Below, piece after piece: positions 46,086-54,458 of a stretch of DNA of 64,000 nucleotides. Each line of letters begins with the position of its first letter. The stretch's first letter is position 1. A program made the translations under genes and the position numbers. Source of the DNA: Gramella sp. AN32 (GTDB lineage: Bacteria; Bacteroidota; Bacteroidia; Flavobacteriales; Flavobacteriaceae); the NCBI RefSeq assembly GCF_023718305.1, contig NZ_QEYO01000002.1, forward strand, positions 248,001-312,000. Reading direction: 5' to 3'. The notes under the pieces are model-generated. The model was not told the origin of the DNA and did no database searches. It saw nothing but the letters and a program-made list of their open reading frames with translations.

Positions 46086-47720
46086 ATGAAGAAAATATTT
46101 TACCTGTTCAGTGCTTTTATTATTTTTGGATGTAGTTCCGATGATACAGGAACTCCAGAACCAGCACCTTCTGAAAAACAACAGCCAGTTGCTGTAGATG
46201 ATAAACTTAATGCTACCCAAAATGAGGATTTGATCATTAATATTTCAGGATTATTAAGTAATGATACTGCGGTGGATAACGCAAGGATTTCTTCCATAGT
46301 AGCAACATCAGCCCAGGGAGGGAGTCTGGTAGATAATCGAGATGGTACTTATACCTATACACCACCTGCCGACTTTATGGGAGATGATACTTTCTCCTAT
46401 ACGCTTTGCGTTCCACTTGATGCTGAAAGATGTGATACGGCTACAGTTACCATAAGTGTGGGGGATGCAGGTGATCCTGTTGCCACCAATGATACTTATG
46501 AAACCCAGGAAGACAAAGCCTTTTCGATAAATAATTACCTTTCAAATGATGAATTAAGGGATAACGCTGCAGTTTCTGAAATTAATACAGAAGGTGCTTC
46601 AGGAACTATAACTTTAGAAAACGATGGTAGTATATCTTATGTTCCCGCCACAGGTTTTGACGGGCAGGATAGCTTTACCTATACCATTTGTGATGATGAT
46701 GAAACCCCAAATTGTTCCACCGCTAGCATTACTATTAATGTAATTGATACGGGTTCTCCGGTTGCTGAAGACGATTCTGTAGTCATTGCCAAAGGCAGCG
46801 GTGCGATTTCATTAAATAATCTTCTGAATAATGATGCGGTAATTGATGATGCAAAGATCACCTCTATAGATGATACTTCTGCTTCAGGGAAGCTTACTTT
46901 AAATGAGGACGGTAGCGTCACTTATGAAGCTTCCGCAGGATTTACGGGAATCGATACCTTTACTTATAGTTTATGTGATGACGATGCCACAGCTACCTGC
47001 GTAACGGGAACGGTGACCATTAATATTGTTGAAACCATTGCTTTTAATATTTCGGCAGCACTTGATGCTTATTACGCTACAGCAATTTTTACTGCAGATC
47101 CTGACCTTCTTTACCAGACCCTTTCAGATTTTACCACAGAAAAACATGTAAACCGATTGGAATATACAGATCGTCATGATTATCTATATGATGCCGATGC
47201 TTCTTTAACTGATCCTACAAAAGTAGTTTTAATGTATTCCGGAGAAGTGAGACCAGATGACGAATATCAGCTTGGGGATCTTGATGATGGTGAAAGCTAT
47301 AATACAGAACATATTTATCCGCAGTCACTGTTATCCACTCAGGAAGCAAAAAATGATATTCACCATATGCGTGTGGCTGATGTAAATATTAATTCTGAAA
47401 GGTTAAATTTCCCTTTTACAGATGGAACTGGAACATATAAACTTGTGGAAGGAAATAAATGGTTTCCGGGAGATGACTGGAGAGGCGATGTAGCCAGAAT
47501 GGTCATGTATGTAAACCTTCGCTACGGGGAAGAATTTGAAGATGTGGGGAATCTTTCCCTGTTTTTGAAATGGAATAGGGAAGATCCGGTTTCAGCATTT
47601 GAGATGCAGCGTAATGAAGTGATTTCAGGTGCACAGGGAAACCGTAATCCTTTTATCGATAATCCATATTTAGCGACCTTAATTTGGGGCGGTACAGCCG
47701 CTGAAAATACCTGGGACTAA
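46086..47720 (+). CDS. Secreted endonuclease I with cadherin-like tandem repeats (lipoprotein)
   Basis: A 544-residue protein starting at the ATG at 46086 (the frame extends to 46017 but that lies in a terminator). The lipobox is IIFGCSS. Three roughly 95-residue beta-sandwich repeats (about residues 35-310) share the pattern VAxDD...LLSNDxxxDxAxIxSI...GTxTYxPxxxFxGxDxFxYxxC, the cadherin/tandem-95 type. The C-terminal 220 residues are an endonuclease I domain with the active-site region YNTEHIYPQSLL, DIHHMRVADVNINSERLNFPF, and VARMVMYVNLRYGE. It would cut DNA or RNA outside the cell. It lies next to the receptor-lipoprotein pair. Confidence 0.88.
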   Translation: MKKIFYLFSAFIIFGCSSDDTGTPEPAPSEKQQPVAVDDKLNATQNEDLIINISGLLSNDTAVDNARISSIVATSAQGGSLVDNRDGTYTYTPPADFMGDDTFSYTLCVPLDAERCDTATVTISVGDAGDPVATNDTYETQEDKAFSINNYLSNDELRDNAAVSEINTEGASGTITLENDGSISYVPATGFDGQDSFTYTICDDDETPNCSTASITINVIDTGSPVAEDDSVVIAKGSGAISLNNLLNNDAVIDDAKITSIDDTSASGKLTLNEDGSVTYEASAGFTGIDTFTYSLCDDDATATCVTGTVTINIVETIAFNISAALDAYYATAIFTADPDLLYQTLSDFTTEKHVNRLEYTDRHDYLYDADASLTDPTKVVLMYSGEVRPDDEYQLGDLDDGESYNTEHIYPQSLLSTQEAKNDIHHMRVADVNINSERLNFPFTDGTGTYKLVEGNKWFPGDDWRGDVARMVMYVNLRYGEEFEDVGNLSLFLKWNREDPVSAFEMQRNEVISGAQGNRNPFIDNPYLATLIWGGTAAENTWD

Positions 47721-47760
47721 TCCCAAATGCTTTTAGTATTTTAGTTTAAAATTTTATATC

Positions 47761-48198
47761 ATGTACGAAACCATTCAATTTATACATTCTTACTGGGCAT
47801 ATTTAGTGTTGCTTATCCTTTTGATAGCAGCTTTTAATGCCATTATTGGTTATGCTGCAGATAGGGAATATGGTGCGATGAATTTCCGAATTGCCCTGTT
47901 TACGCTTATCGTATCGCATATCCAATTACTTATAGGGATCGCGTTATACTTTACCTCACCCTATTTTAAAGCTTGGTCTACGGAAGGTGTGGGCGGGGTG
48001 ATGGGAGATTCGGTCTTAAGATTGTATAATGTGGAACATCCTTTAATGATGATCATTGCAGTTACTTTAATCACCATTGGCTATTCCAAACATAAAAAGA
48101 AACTAACCAGCCGACCAAAATTTAAAATCCTCGCGATTTTTTACGGGTTTGCTTTAGTAGTGGTACTAACCAGAATTCCCTGGAACGCTTGGTTTTAA
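47761..48198 (+). CDS. Four-helix membrane protein, cytochrome b-like
   Basis: A 145-residue integral membrane protein with four hydrophobic helices (about residues 8-30, 40-65, 92-110 and 120-140). His residues lie in or near helices (IHSYW, VSHIQ, VEHPLMM), which could ligate haem; such small Bacteroidota proteins are often named cytochrome B. That function is not proven. It stands between the two nuclease/receptor groups with no clear link to them. A nested hairpin repeat follows immediately. Confidence 0.6.
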   Translation: MYETIQFIHSYWAYLVLLILLIAAFNAIIGYAADREYGAMNFRIALFTLIVSHIQLLIGIALYFTSPYFKAWSTEGVGGVMGDSVLRLYNVEHPLMMIIAVTLITIGYSKHKKKLTSRPKFKILAIFYGFALVVVLTRIPWNAWF

Positions 48199-48200
48199 AA

Positions 48201-48300
48201 CCCTCTAATTTCTACTAATGGGTAGGGAAAAGCCCATCCCCAACCCTTCCCATAGGGAGGGGAGTAAATAAGATCCTCCCCCTTAGGGGGAGTTAGAGGG
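48201..48300. repeat. Nested hairpin repeat between convergent genes
   Basis: An outer stem CCCTCTAA (48201-48208)/TTAGAGGG (48293-48300) encloses two hairpins: CCCTTCCC-ATA-GGGAGGGG (48244-48262, one G-T pair) and CTCCCCC-TTA-GGGGGAG (48276-48292). The second contains the stop codon of the minus-strand EEP nuclease, so its last residues (APSNSP) are encoded by the repeat. It may also terminate transcription. Confidence 0.75.
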
Positions 48301-49365
48301 GGCCTTTCTTATCAAATACATATAAACGGGGAAATGGTCGCTGTAACCCCCTTCATAACCGGCATAACCATAGGTTCTAAAAGGATAACCCCTAAACTGC
48401 CCGTTTTGTGTAATTAAGTAAGGTTTGTTAAAAATGCCGGCCTGGTAAAACTGGTAACCATTCCCCGCCTGATTGACCAGGGTTGAAGTCATAAAAAACT
48501 GATCGAATAAATTCCAGGAATCGCGATAAGCGAGAGAGCCTTTTCCATTTTTCAGCATTTTTTCCATGGGATTATATAAAGTGATAATGGAATCAGCAGA
48601 CTTTTCCCCAATCGTACCCAGTACCTTTTTAAAACTTTTATTCGTTGGGTCATCGTTAAAATCGCCCATAGAAATAATTTTCGCCAGCGGACTAACTTTT
48701 AAAATGGAATCGATAATTCTTTTATTCAAATACGCTGCCTTTTCCCTTTTATAGGCACTCTTAGCTTCACCGCCTCCGCGAGAAGGCCAGTGATTAACGA
48801 TAAAACTTATTTCCTCATTATTCAACAATCCGGTAACCACTAATTGGTCCCGGGTATAATCCCTTTTTGAAGGATCATCTTTTTCATAAATAAGCAGTTT
48901 GCGCTTTTGAATATTTAAAGGGGTGAAATTTTGCAAACGGTAGAGCAGGGCCACATCTATTCCCCGCTCATCGGGTGAATCAAAGTGCACGATCCTATAA
49001 TTGTAATTTTTCAGATTAGGATGATTGACCAGATCTTCTAACACCTGTAAATTTTCAATTTCACAAAGTCCGATAATCGTTGGGGGATCAGGGTGCACAT
49101 CTGTTCCAATTTCAGAAAGTACTCTGCTTATATATTCAATTTTTAGCTGATATTTTCTTTCATCCCAAACATCTTTCCCGGTCGCCGATCTGTCATCATC
49201 AAAAGTTTCAGGATTATCTACCGTATCAAAGAGATTTTCCACATTATAAAATGCGATGGTTGAGATTTCGTAATCTTTTTTTTCCTGAGCCAATAATGGA
49301 AAACTACCAATAAAATATAGCCCTAACAGTGATTTTATTAGAAATCTGAAATTGTTCTTTTTCAA
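48283..49365 (-). CDS. Secreted endonuclease/exonuclease/phosphatase-family protein
   Basis: A 360-residue exported nuclease or phosphatase with a signal peptide (cleavage near FPLLAQ). EEP motifs are complete: FYNVENLFD (Asn), IIGLCEIENLQVLEDL (catalytic Glu), VNHWPSRGGGE (His), SMGDFNDDPTNKSF (Asp and Asn) and GGYSDHFPVYMYL (Asp-His). Such proteins degrade DNA or hydrolyse phosphodiesters. It is divergent from the second TonB receptor and complements the endonuclease I upstream. Its C-terminal residues come from an intergenic repeat. Confidence 0.9.
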   Translation of the reverse strand: MKKNNFRFLIKSLLGLYFIGSFPLLAQEKKDYEISTIAFYNVENLFDTVDNPETFDDDRSATGKDVWDERKYQLKIEYISRVLSEIGTDVHPDPPTIIGLCEIENLQVLEDLVNHPNLKNYNYRIVHFDSPDERGIDVALLYRLQNFTPLNIQKRKLLIYEKDDPSKRDYTRDQLVVTGLLNNEEISFIVNHWPSRGGGEAKSAYKREKAAYLNKRIIDSILKVSPLAKIISMGDFNDDPTNKSFKKVLGTIGEKSADSIITLYNPMEKMLKNGKGSLAYRDSWNLFDQFFMTSTLVNQAGNGYQFYQAGIFNKPYLITQNGQFRGYPFRTYGYAGYEGGYSDHFPVYMYLIRKAPSNSP

Positions 49366-49459
49366 ATGAATTATAATTTATTTATAAAATTAAAGTACTG
49401 AAATTAAGTTTATTATATATTTATATTAATCAATAATTCAATTTTTTTTTGGGAAATTA

Positions 49460-52273
49460 ATGAACATAAAGCTTATTATGGCCATCGTTATTATGCCTTG
49501 TTGTATGATGATGAGCAGCCAGCAAATGACCCTCTCGGGTAGATTTGTAGACAACTTTACTGAAGTGCCCTTACCACAGGTAAAAGTTTCAATTGAAAAT
49601 AAAAGTTTAGAAACATATTCAGATGAAAATGGAGAATTTTCTTTGGTGATGTCTTTTATGGAGGATTCTCAAATAATTCTTAGGATCTATAAGCCTGGAT
49701 ATCTATTGAAGCGCTTAGCCTTATCGATAACAGCAACTAAGGATCTTGGAGAAATCTTACTGCAACCAGATCTTTCTTTTGAACAAAATCAACTGGCCAC
49801 GATTAGCCTCTCCGATGCCGAATTACTTTCCGAAGAAAGTGAATTTGATAATATCTCCGGCATTCTTCAATCCAGCCGGGATGTCTTTCTAAACGCGGCG
49901 GCATTTGACTTTAGCCAGACATTTTTTAGGCCAAAAGGTTTAGGTTCAGAATATGCCAAAATCATGATAAATGGTATGGAAATGAATAAGTTCTATGATG
50001 GCAGGCCGCAATGGAGCAATTGGGGTGGTTTAAATGATATGCAGCGTAATCAGGTTTTTACGAATGGAATTTCCGCCTTAGATGAACAATTTGGAGGTTT
50101 GGGTGGCACAACAAATATTATTATGCGCGCGTCAAAATATCAAAAAGGTGGCCGGATTTCATTTTCCGGTTCTAATCGAAGTTATACGGGAAGGGTGATG
50201 GCCACGTATGCTTCCGGAGAGCAAAAAAATGGCTGGTATTATGCCATTTCACTTGGACGTAGATTTGCTGAAGGAGCTTATATCGATGGAACTACCTATG
50301 ATGCAAATTCTGCATTTCTTTCTGGAGAAAAAAGAATTTCAGAGGATCATAGCATCAACTTTAGCACACTTTATACACCAAATATCAGGGGTAAATCTGC
50401 TGCGCTCACCCGGGAAATTTTTGATCTAAAAGGTAGAACATACAATCCATACTGGGGATTCCAGAATGAAAAGATTCGTAATAGTAGGATAAGGGAGATT
50501 AGAGAACCCATTTTTCAGTTGAACCATTATTTTCATATTTCAGACCAAATGAAACTAAACACCAACCTGATGTATCAATTTGGTGAAACCTCCAATTCGC
50601 GCATTGATTACGGAGGCACCAGCCTGAATATTTTTGACGGACAAACTTCTTTCTTTGGCAGTGGGGAAAATCCAGATCCATCTTATTATCAAAAATTGCC
50701 TTCCTACTTTTTAAGATTTGAAAACAACCAAAATTTTGAATCTGCTTACCGTTCCAGGAATGAAATTTTGGAAAAAGGACAATTGGATTGGAATGAATTA
50801 TACCATGCAAACCAAACGGGGAACGGCGATGCGGTATATGTTCTGGCTAATGATGTCAATAAGGACAATCAATTTTCAGCAAATTCCATATTTGAGTATA
50901 CTATTAACGAAACACTAAAACTGAATTCTTCCGTTCGTTTGAGCCGGTTGGAAAGTCAGAATTTTGCCCGGGTAAAAGATTTGCTGGGCGCTGATCGATT
51001 TCTGGATATTGATTCTTTCGTTCAGGATAAATATGGAAGTATTTCAGGAATAGCGGCGCAAAGCGACTTAAATAATCCAAACCGTTTTGTAAAAGAGGCT
51101 GATCGGTATAAATACAATTATGATATTTCAGCTACTGAAGCAGAGGTTTTTAGTCAGTTACAGTATTCCTCAAATAAACTGGACATTTTTATTGGTGGAA
51201 ATTTCGAAAAAGTGGGCTATCAGAGAAATGGTAACTATAGAAATGGATTATTTTCAGAAAATTCATTCAGAAAAAGTGCAGAGCTTAATTTTAATAATTT
51301 CGGTTTAAAAGCAGGTTCCGTTTTAAAAATTTCGGGGAGGCAAAATTTGGAAGCAAATCTGGCTTATTTTACCAAAGCCCCGGGTTTTAGAAATACCTTC
51401 ATCAATCCACGGCAGAATAACGAATTGGTAAATAATCCAGATTCTGAAAAAATTTCTGCACTGGACCTTAGCTATCGCTACCGGTCTTCTCCAATTAATG
51501 TAAGGCTCACAGGTTATTATTCCCTAATTCAGGATATCACGGAAGTGTCTTATTATTTTGCTGACGGCCTTTCTGGCCTGGATAGGGAAAATACTACGGC
51601 TTTTGTCCAGGAGAGTTTGAGCAAGATGGATAAGCAATATTATGGGCTTGAATTGGGTGCGGAATCTCATATAACCCCAAGTATTAAACTGAAAACGGCG
51701 CTGGCATTAGGAGAATATGTTTATGCCAATAATCCAGAAGTGGAAATAAGCTCAGCCAATTTCGACGAAAATTTAAATTACGGAAAAGCATATCTCAAAA
51801 ATTATCATTTACCCGGAGGCCCACAAACAGCTGCGCAATTCGGTGTTGAATACCGGGATCCGGATTTTTGGTGGTTTAGCACTTCAATTAATTATTTCGC
51901 CAGAGGTTTTCTGGATATCAATCCGCTAACAAGGACTACCAATTTTCAAAAGGATTTTGACGGATTGCCCCTTAATGATTTTGATAAAAACATGGCCACC
52001 AAATTATTAAAGCAGGAACAGTTTGAGGATTATTTCCTCTGGAACGCCGTTGGTGGAAAATCATGGAGGATCAAAGATAAGTATGTGGGCACTTTCGTTA
52101 GCCTAAATAATATTTTAAACAAGCTCTATAAAAGCGGTGGTTACGAACAGGCCAGGAATGCCAATTTCAGAAACCTGAAAGAAGACAGCGACCGGGAATT
52201 GCCGCTCTTTTCACCAAAATACTGGTTTGGCCAGGGAACTACTTATTTCATGAATGTTTACCTAAGATTTTAA
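49460..52273 (+). CDS. TonB-dependent receptor, second paralogue of the nuclease-linked locus
   Basis: A 937-residue outer-membrane receptor. The signal region is short and contains Cys and many Met (IVIMPCCMMMSSQQ), an odd composition. A carboxypeptidase-like domain (about residues 25-110) is followed by a plug with RPKGLGSEYAKIMINGMEM and FGGLGGTTNIIMRAS, and a barrel ending TYFMNVYLRF. It is a diverged paralogue of the receptor at 41712. The companion DUF5689 lipoprotein starts 10 nt downstream, and the divergent EEP nuclease lies 94 nt upstream. Confidence 0.9.
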   Translation: MNIKLIMAIVIMPCCMMMSSQQMTLSGRFVDNFTEVPLPQVKVSIENKSLETYSDENGEFSLVMSFMEDSQIILRIYKPGYLLKRLALSITATKDLGEILLQPDLSFEQNQLATISLSDAELLSEESEFDNISGILQSSRDVFLNAAAFDFSQTFFRPKGLGSEYAKIMINGMEMNKFYDGRPQWSNWGGLNDMQRNQVFTNGISALDEQFGGLGGTTNIIMRASKYQKGGRISFSGSNRSYTGRVMATYASGEQKNGWYYAISLGRRFAEGAYIDGTTYDANSAFLSGEKRISEDHSINFSTLYTPNIRGKSAALTREIFDLKGRTYNPYWGFQNEKIRNSRIREIREPIFQLNHYFHISDQMKLNTNLMYQFGETSNSRIDYGGTSLNIFDGQTSFFGSGENPDPSYYQKLPSYFLRFENNQNFESAYRSRNEILEKGQLDWNELYHANQTGNGDAVYVLANDVNKDNQFSANSIFEYTINETLKLNSSVRLSRLESQNFARVKDLLGADRFLDIDSFVQDKYGSISGIAAQSDLNNPNRFVKEADRYKYNYDISATEAEVFSQLQYSSNKLDIFIGGNFEKVGYQRNGNYRNGLFSENSFRKSAELNFNNFGLKAGSVLKISGRQNLEANLAYFTKAPGFRNTFINPRQNNELVNNPDSEKISALDLSYRYRSSPINVRLTGYYSLIQDITEVSYYFADGLSGLDRENTTAFVQESLSKMDKQYYGLELGAESHITPSIKLKTALALGEYVYANNPEVEISSANFDENLNYGKAYLKNYHLPGGPQTAAQFGVEYRDPDFWWFSTSINYFARGFLDINPLTRTTNFQKDFDGLPLNDFDKNMATKLLKQEQFEDYFLWNAVGGKSWRIKDKYVGTFVSLNNILNKLYKSGGYEQARNANFRNLKEDSDRELPLFSPKYWFGQGTTYFMNVYLRF

Positions 52274-52283
52274 GCTGAAGACT

Positions 52284-53657
52284 ATGAAGAAATTAATGCT
52301 GATTTTTGGAATTTTACTAATGTTTTCCTGTGTGAAAACAGATGATTTCGCGATCCCCGAACTTGTGATTCAGGAAGATAATTTTGAAGGAAATCTAACT
52401 ACCATCGCTTCGGTAAAGGGAAATTTCAATTTTGAAACGGAAGAAATCTATACGTTTCGAGAAACTGAAACTTATATTTCAGGTTATGTGATCTCCAGTG
52501 ATGCCGCCGGGAATTTCTACAAAGAGATCATCCTTCAGGATAAAGTCGAAAATCCTACTGCCGGAATTCAAATTTTGGTAGATGATAATTCGCTTTTTGA
52601 GACCTACGATTTTGGGAGGAAAATCTATATCAAATTAGATGGATTAAGTCTGGGGTTTAATAATGGAGTCTTACAACTCGGAGTTCAAAACAGGGGAGAT
52701 GTTGTGGCGATCCCCAATTCATTGATCGATAATTTTATAACCAGAAGCTCTGAAGTAAAGGAAATCAAACCATTGCGACTTAAAATTTCAGAATTTTCTT
52801 CGGAATTCAATAATATGTATATTAAGCTGGAAAACGTTCAATTTGATCGGAATTTCGTGAGAGAAGATCAGGTTTTTTCTTTTGCGTCCAATCCCGCCGA
52901 TCGCTATGATGGCGAAAGGCAACTTGAAAGTTGCGAAACCGGTGAAACTACTTTTCTTAGCACCAGTACTTTTTCAAATTTTAAATCTTTGTTGATCCCT
53001 TCGGGTTCCGGAAGCATCGAAGGCATACTCACCCGGGATTTTTACGATGAGCATTTTGTGATCGTGGTCAACTTACCTACGCAACTGGATATGAACGGGC
53101 CACGTTGTGATCCAGAATTCCTGAAATGTAGTGAGAATCAAATGCAAGGTTCACACATTTTATTTGAAGAAAATTTTGATGGAGTAACTTCAAATACCAC
53201 GCTCAACGCCAGAGATTTTACGAATGTAAATGTGAGTGGCGGAGAAAAGAAATTTGCCCCCATGATGGTAAATGGCAATAGAATACTGAGAATTTCAGCA
53301 TATAATACGATAGAAAATCCTCTGGAAGCCTGGCTGGTCACCCCGAAAATTGATCTGGATATTTTATCAGATGAAGTTCTCAATTTCGATATTTTATCTT
53401 CTTATGACAATGGGTTGCTTCTTAAAGTCTTTCTAACCCATAATTTCACCGGAGATCCAAAAACTACGGAATGGCTGCCTTTAGATGCAAATATTCCCCT
53501 GGGTCCTTCCGGAAGTTATTCTGAAATATTTAAAAAGTCAGCCATTGATCTTTCATGCCTGGAAGGTAAAGTTTGGATTGGTTTTCAATATTTGGGTGGA
53601 GCTCCTGATAAAACCACAACCTATGATCTGGATAATATTCGGGTAACGGGAAATTAA
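52284..53657 (+). CDS. DUF5689-type lipoprotein with choice-of-anchor J-like domain
   Basis: A 457-residue lipoprotein (lipobox LLMFSC, Cys near residue 16). The N-terminal half (about residues 35-270) has the DUF5689/OB-like pattern (ISGYVISSDAAGNFYKEIILQD, then FGRKIYIKLDGLSLG and GSIEGILTRDFYDEHFVIVVN). The C-terminal half (about 290-457) resembles a choice-of-anchor J/MAM-like jelly roll (LFEENFDGVT; WLVTPKIDL; YDLDNIRVTG). It follows the second TonB receptor by 10 nt, mirroring the spacing of the first receptor-lipoprotein pair. Substrate binding is inferred from that position. Confidence 0.82.
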   Translation: MKKLMLIFGILLMFSCVKTDDFAIPELVIQEDNFEGNLTTIASVKGNFNFETEEIYTFRETETYISGYVISSDAAGNFYKEIILQDKVENPTAGIQILVDDNSLFETYDFGRKIYIKLDGLSLGFNNGVLQLGVQNRGDVVAIPNSLIDNFITRSSEVKEIKPLRLKISEFSSEFNNMYIKLENVQFDRNFVREDQVFSFASNPADRYDGERQLESCETGETTFLSTSTFSNFKSLLIPSGSGSIEGILTRDFYDEHFVIVVNLPTQLDMNGPRCDPEFLKCSENQMQGSHILFEENFDGVTSNTTLNARDFTNVNVSGGEKKFAPMMVNGNRILRISAYNTIENPLEAWLVTPKIDLDILSDEVLNFDILSSYDNGLLLKVFLTHNFTGDPKTTEWLPLDANIPLGPSGSYSEIFKKSAIDLSCLEGKVWIGFQYLGGAPDKTTTYDLDNIRVTGN

Positions 53658-53660
53658 CTT

Positions 53661-53843
53661 ACCACCCCGTCCGCCTTTGGCGGACACCCCTCCTAATTTA
53701 GGAGGGGAGCTATTAATATGAGAATATTAAAATTTAGAATAAACTTGAAAATAACCAAAAAACAGCTCCTTCCCTAATTTTTAGGGAAGGTGTCAGATGA
53801 AATCTGACGGAAAGGTCAAAACCTAATAACTTAACGGAAGGGT
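53661..53843. repeat. Left copy of the hairpin repeat flanking the DUF559 gene
   Basis: Two blocks. Block A (53661-53710) holds hairpins GTCCGCC-TTT-GGCGGAC and CCCTCCT-AATTT-AGGAGGG. Block B (53761-53843) holds CTTCCCTAA...TTAGGGAAG and GTCAGAT-GAA-ATCTGAC. Both blocks recur in the same order and orientation after the gene. Block B differs from its partner at 8 of 83 positions by eye. Confidence 0.9.
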
Positions 53844-53857
53844 TTTAAAAAAAAATC

Positions 53858-54217
53858 ATGAAAAGAATACACAACAAAAAGCACCTCGAGCCCTATCGTA
53901 AAAAATTAAGGAAATCTCTAACTCCCGGAGAAGCTTTTCTTTGGAAACAATTACAAAATAGTAAGCTGGAAGGCAGGAAATTCAGAAGACAACATAGTAT
54001 CGAAAATTATGTTGTAGATTTTTATTGTCCTTCGGAAAGACTGGTAATTGAATTAGATGGGCAGGTTCATTTTAATCCTGTAGCTCAGGATTATGATAAA
54101 ATTCGCACCGAGTTTCTAAACAGCTTAGGAATTAAAGTTTTAAGATTTGAAAATAAAATGGTATTTGAAAATCTGGAACTTGTGCTGGAAGAGATAAAAT
54201 TAAATTTTAAAAACTGA
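53858..54217 (+). CDS. DUF559 (Vsr-like) endonuclease-domain protein
   Basis: A 119-residue protein of the DUF559/PF04480 family, a restriction-endonuclease fold related to the very short patch repair nuclease. The family pattern is complete: LRKSLTPGEAFLWKQLQ, then GRKFRRQHSIENYVVDFYCP and RLVIELDGQVHF, with Asp and the ExD likely binding metal, and GIKVLRFENK near the end. It stands alone between two copies of a multi-hairpin repeat, and the right copy begins at the stop codon. The real function is unknown; I suspect it acts on the flanking repeats or helps move them. Confidence 0.88.
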   Translation: MKRIHNKKHLEPYRKKLRKSLTPGEAFLWKQLQNSKLEGRKFRRQHSIENYVVDFYCPSERLVIELDGQVHFNPVAQDYDKIRTEFLNSLGIKVLRFENKMVFENLELVLEEIKLNFKN

Positions 54218-54453
54218 CCACCCCGTCCGCCAAAGGCGGACACCCCTCCTTAAAAAAGGTGGGGAACTTAAAATTTGTAGAAAATCGAAATAATATTTCT
54301 AAACTTTAAGGTGTAAGATTTTGATGGAAGCAAAAAACACAAATTCAGGCTAAACTTGAAAGTCCCACAAAACAGCTCCTTCCCTAAAAATTAGGGAAGG
54401 TGTCAGATGAAATCTGACGGATGGGTTAAAAACTAATAACTTGACGGAAGGGT
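54217..54453. repeat. Right copy of the hairpin repeat flanking the DUF559 gene
   Basis: Block A' (54217-54267) has GTCCGCC-AAA-GGCGGAC and a weaker CCCTCCT/AGGTGGGG hairpin; block B' (54371-54453) matches block B at 75 of 83 positions. The spacer between the blocks is 103 nt against 50 nt on the left. Loops differ (TTT against AAA) while stems are kept, which suggests selection on structure. It ends 5 nt before the mfd stop. Confidence 0.9.
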
Positions 54454-54458
54454 CAAAC

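Noticed and set aside
41712..53657. SusC/SusD polysaccharide utilisation locus
   Set aside because: No SusD motifs, glycoside hydrolases or sugar regulators; both lipoproteins are of other families.
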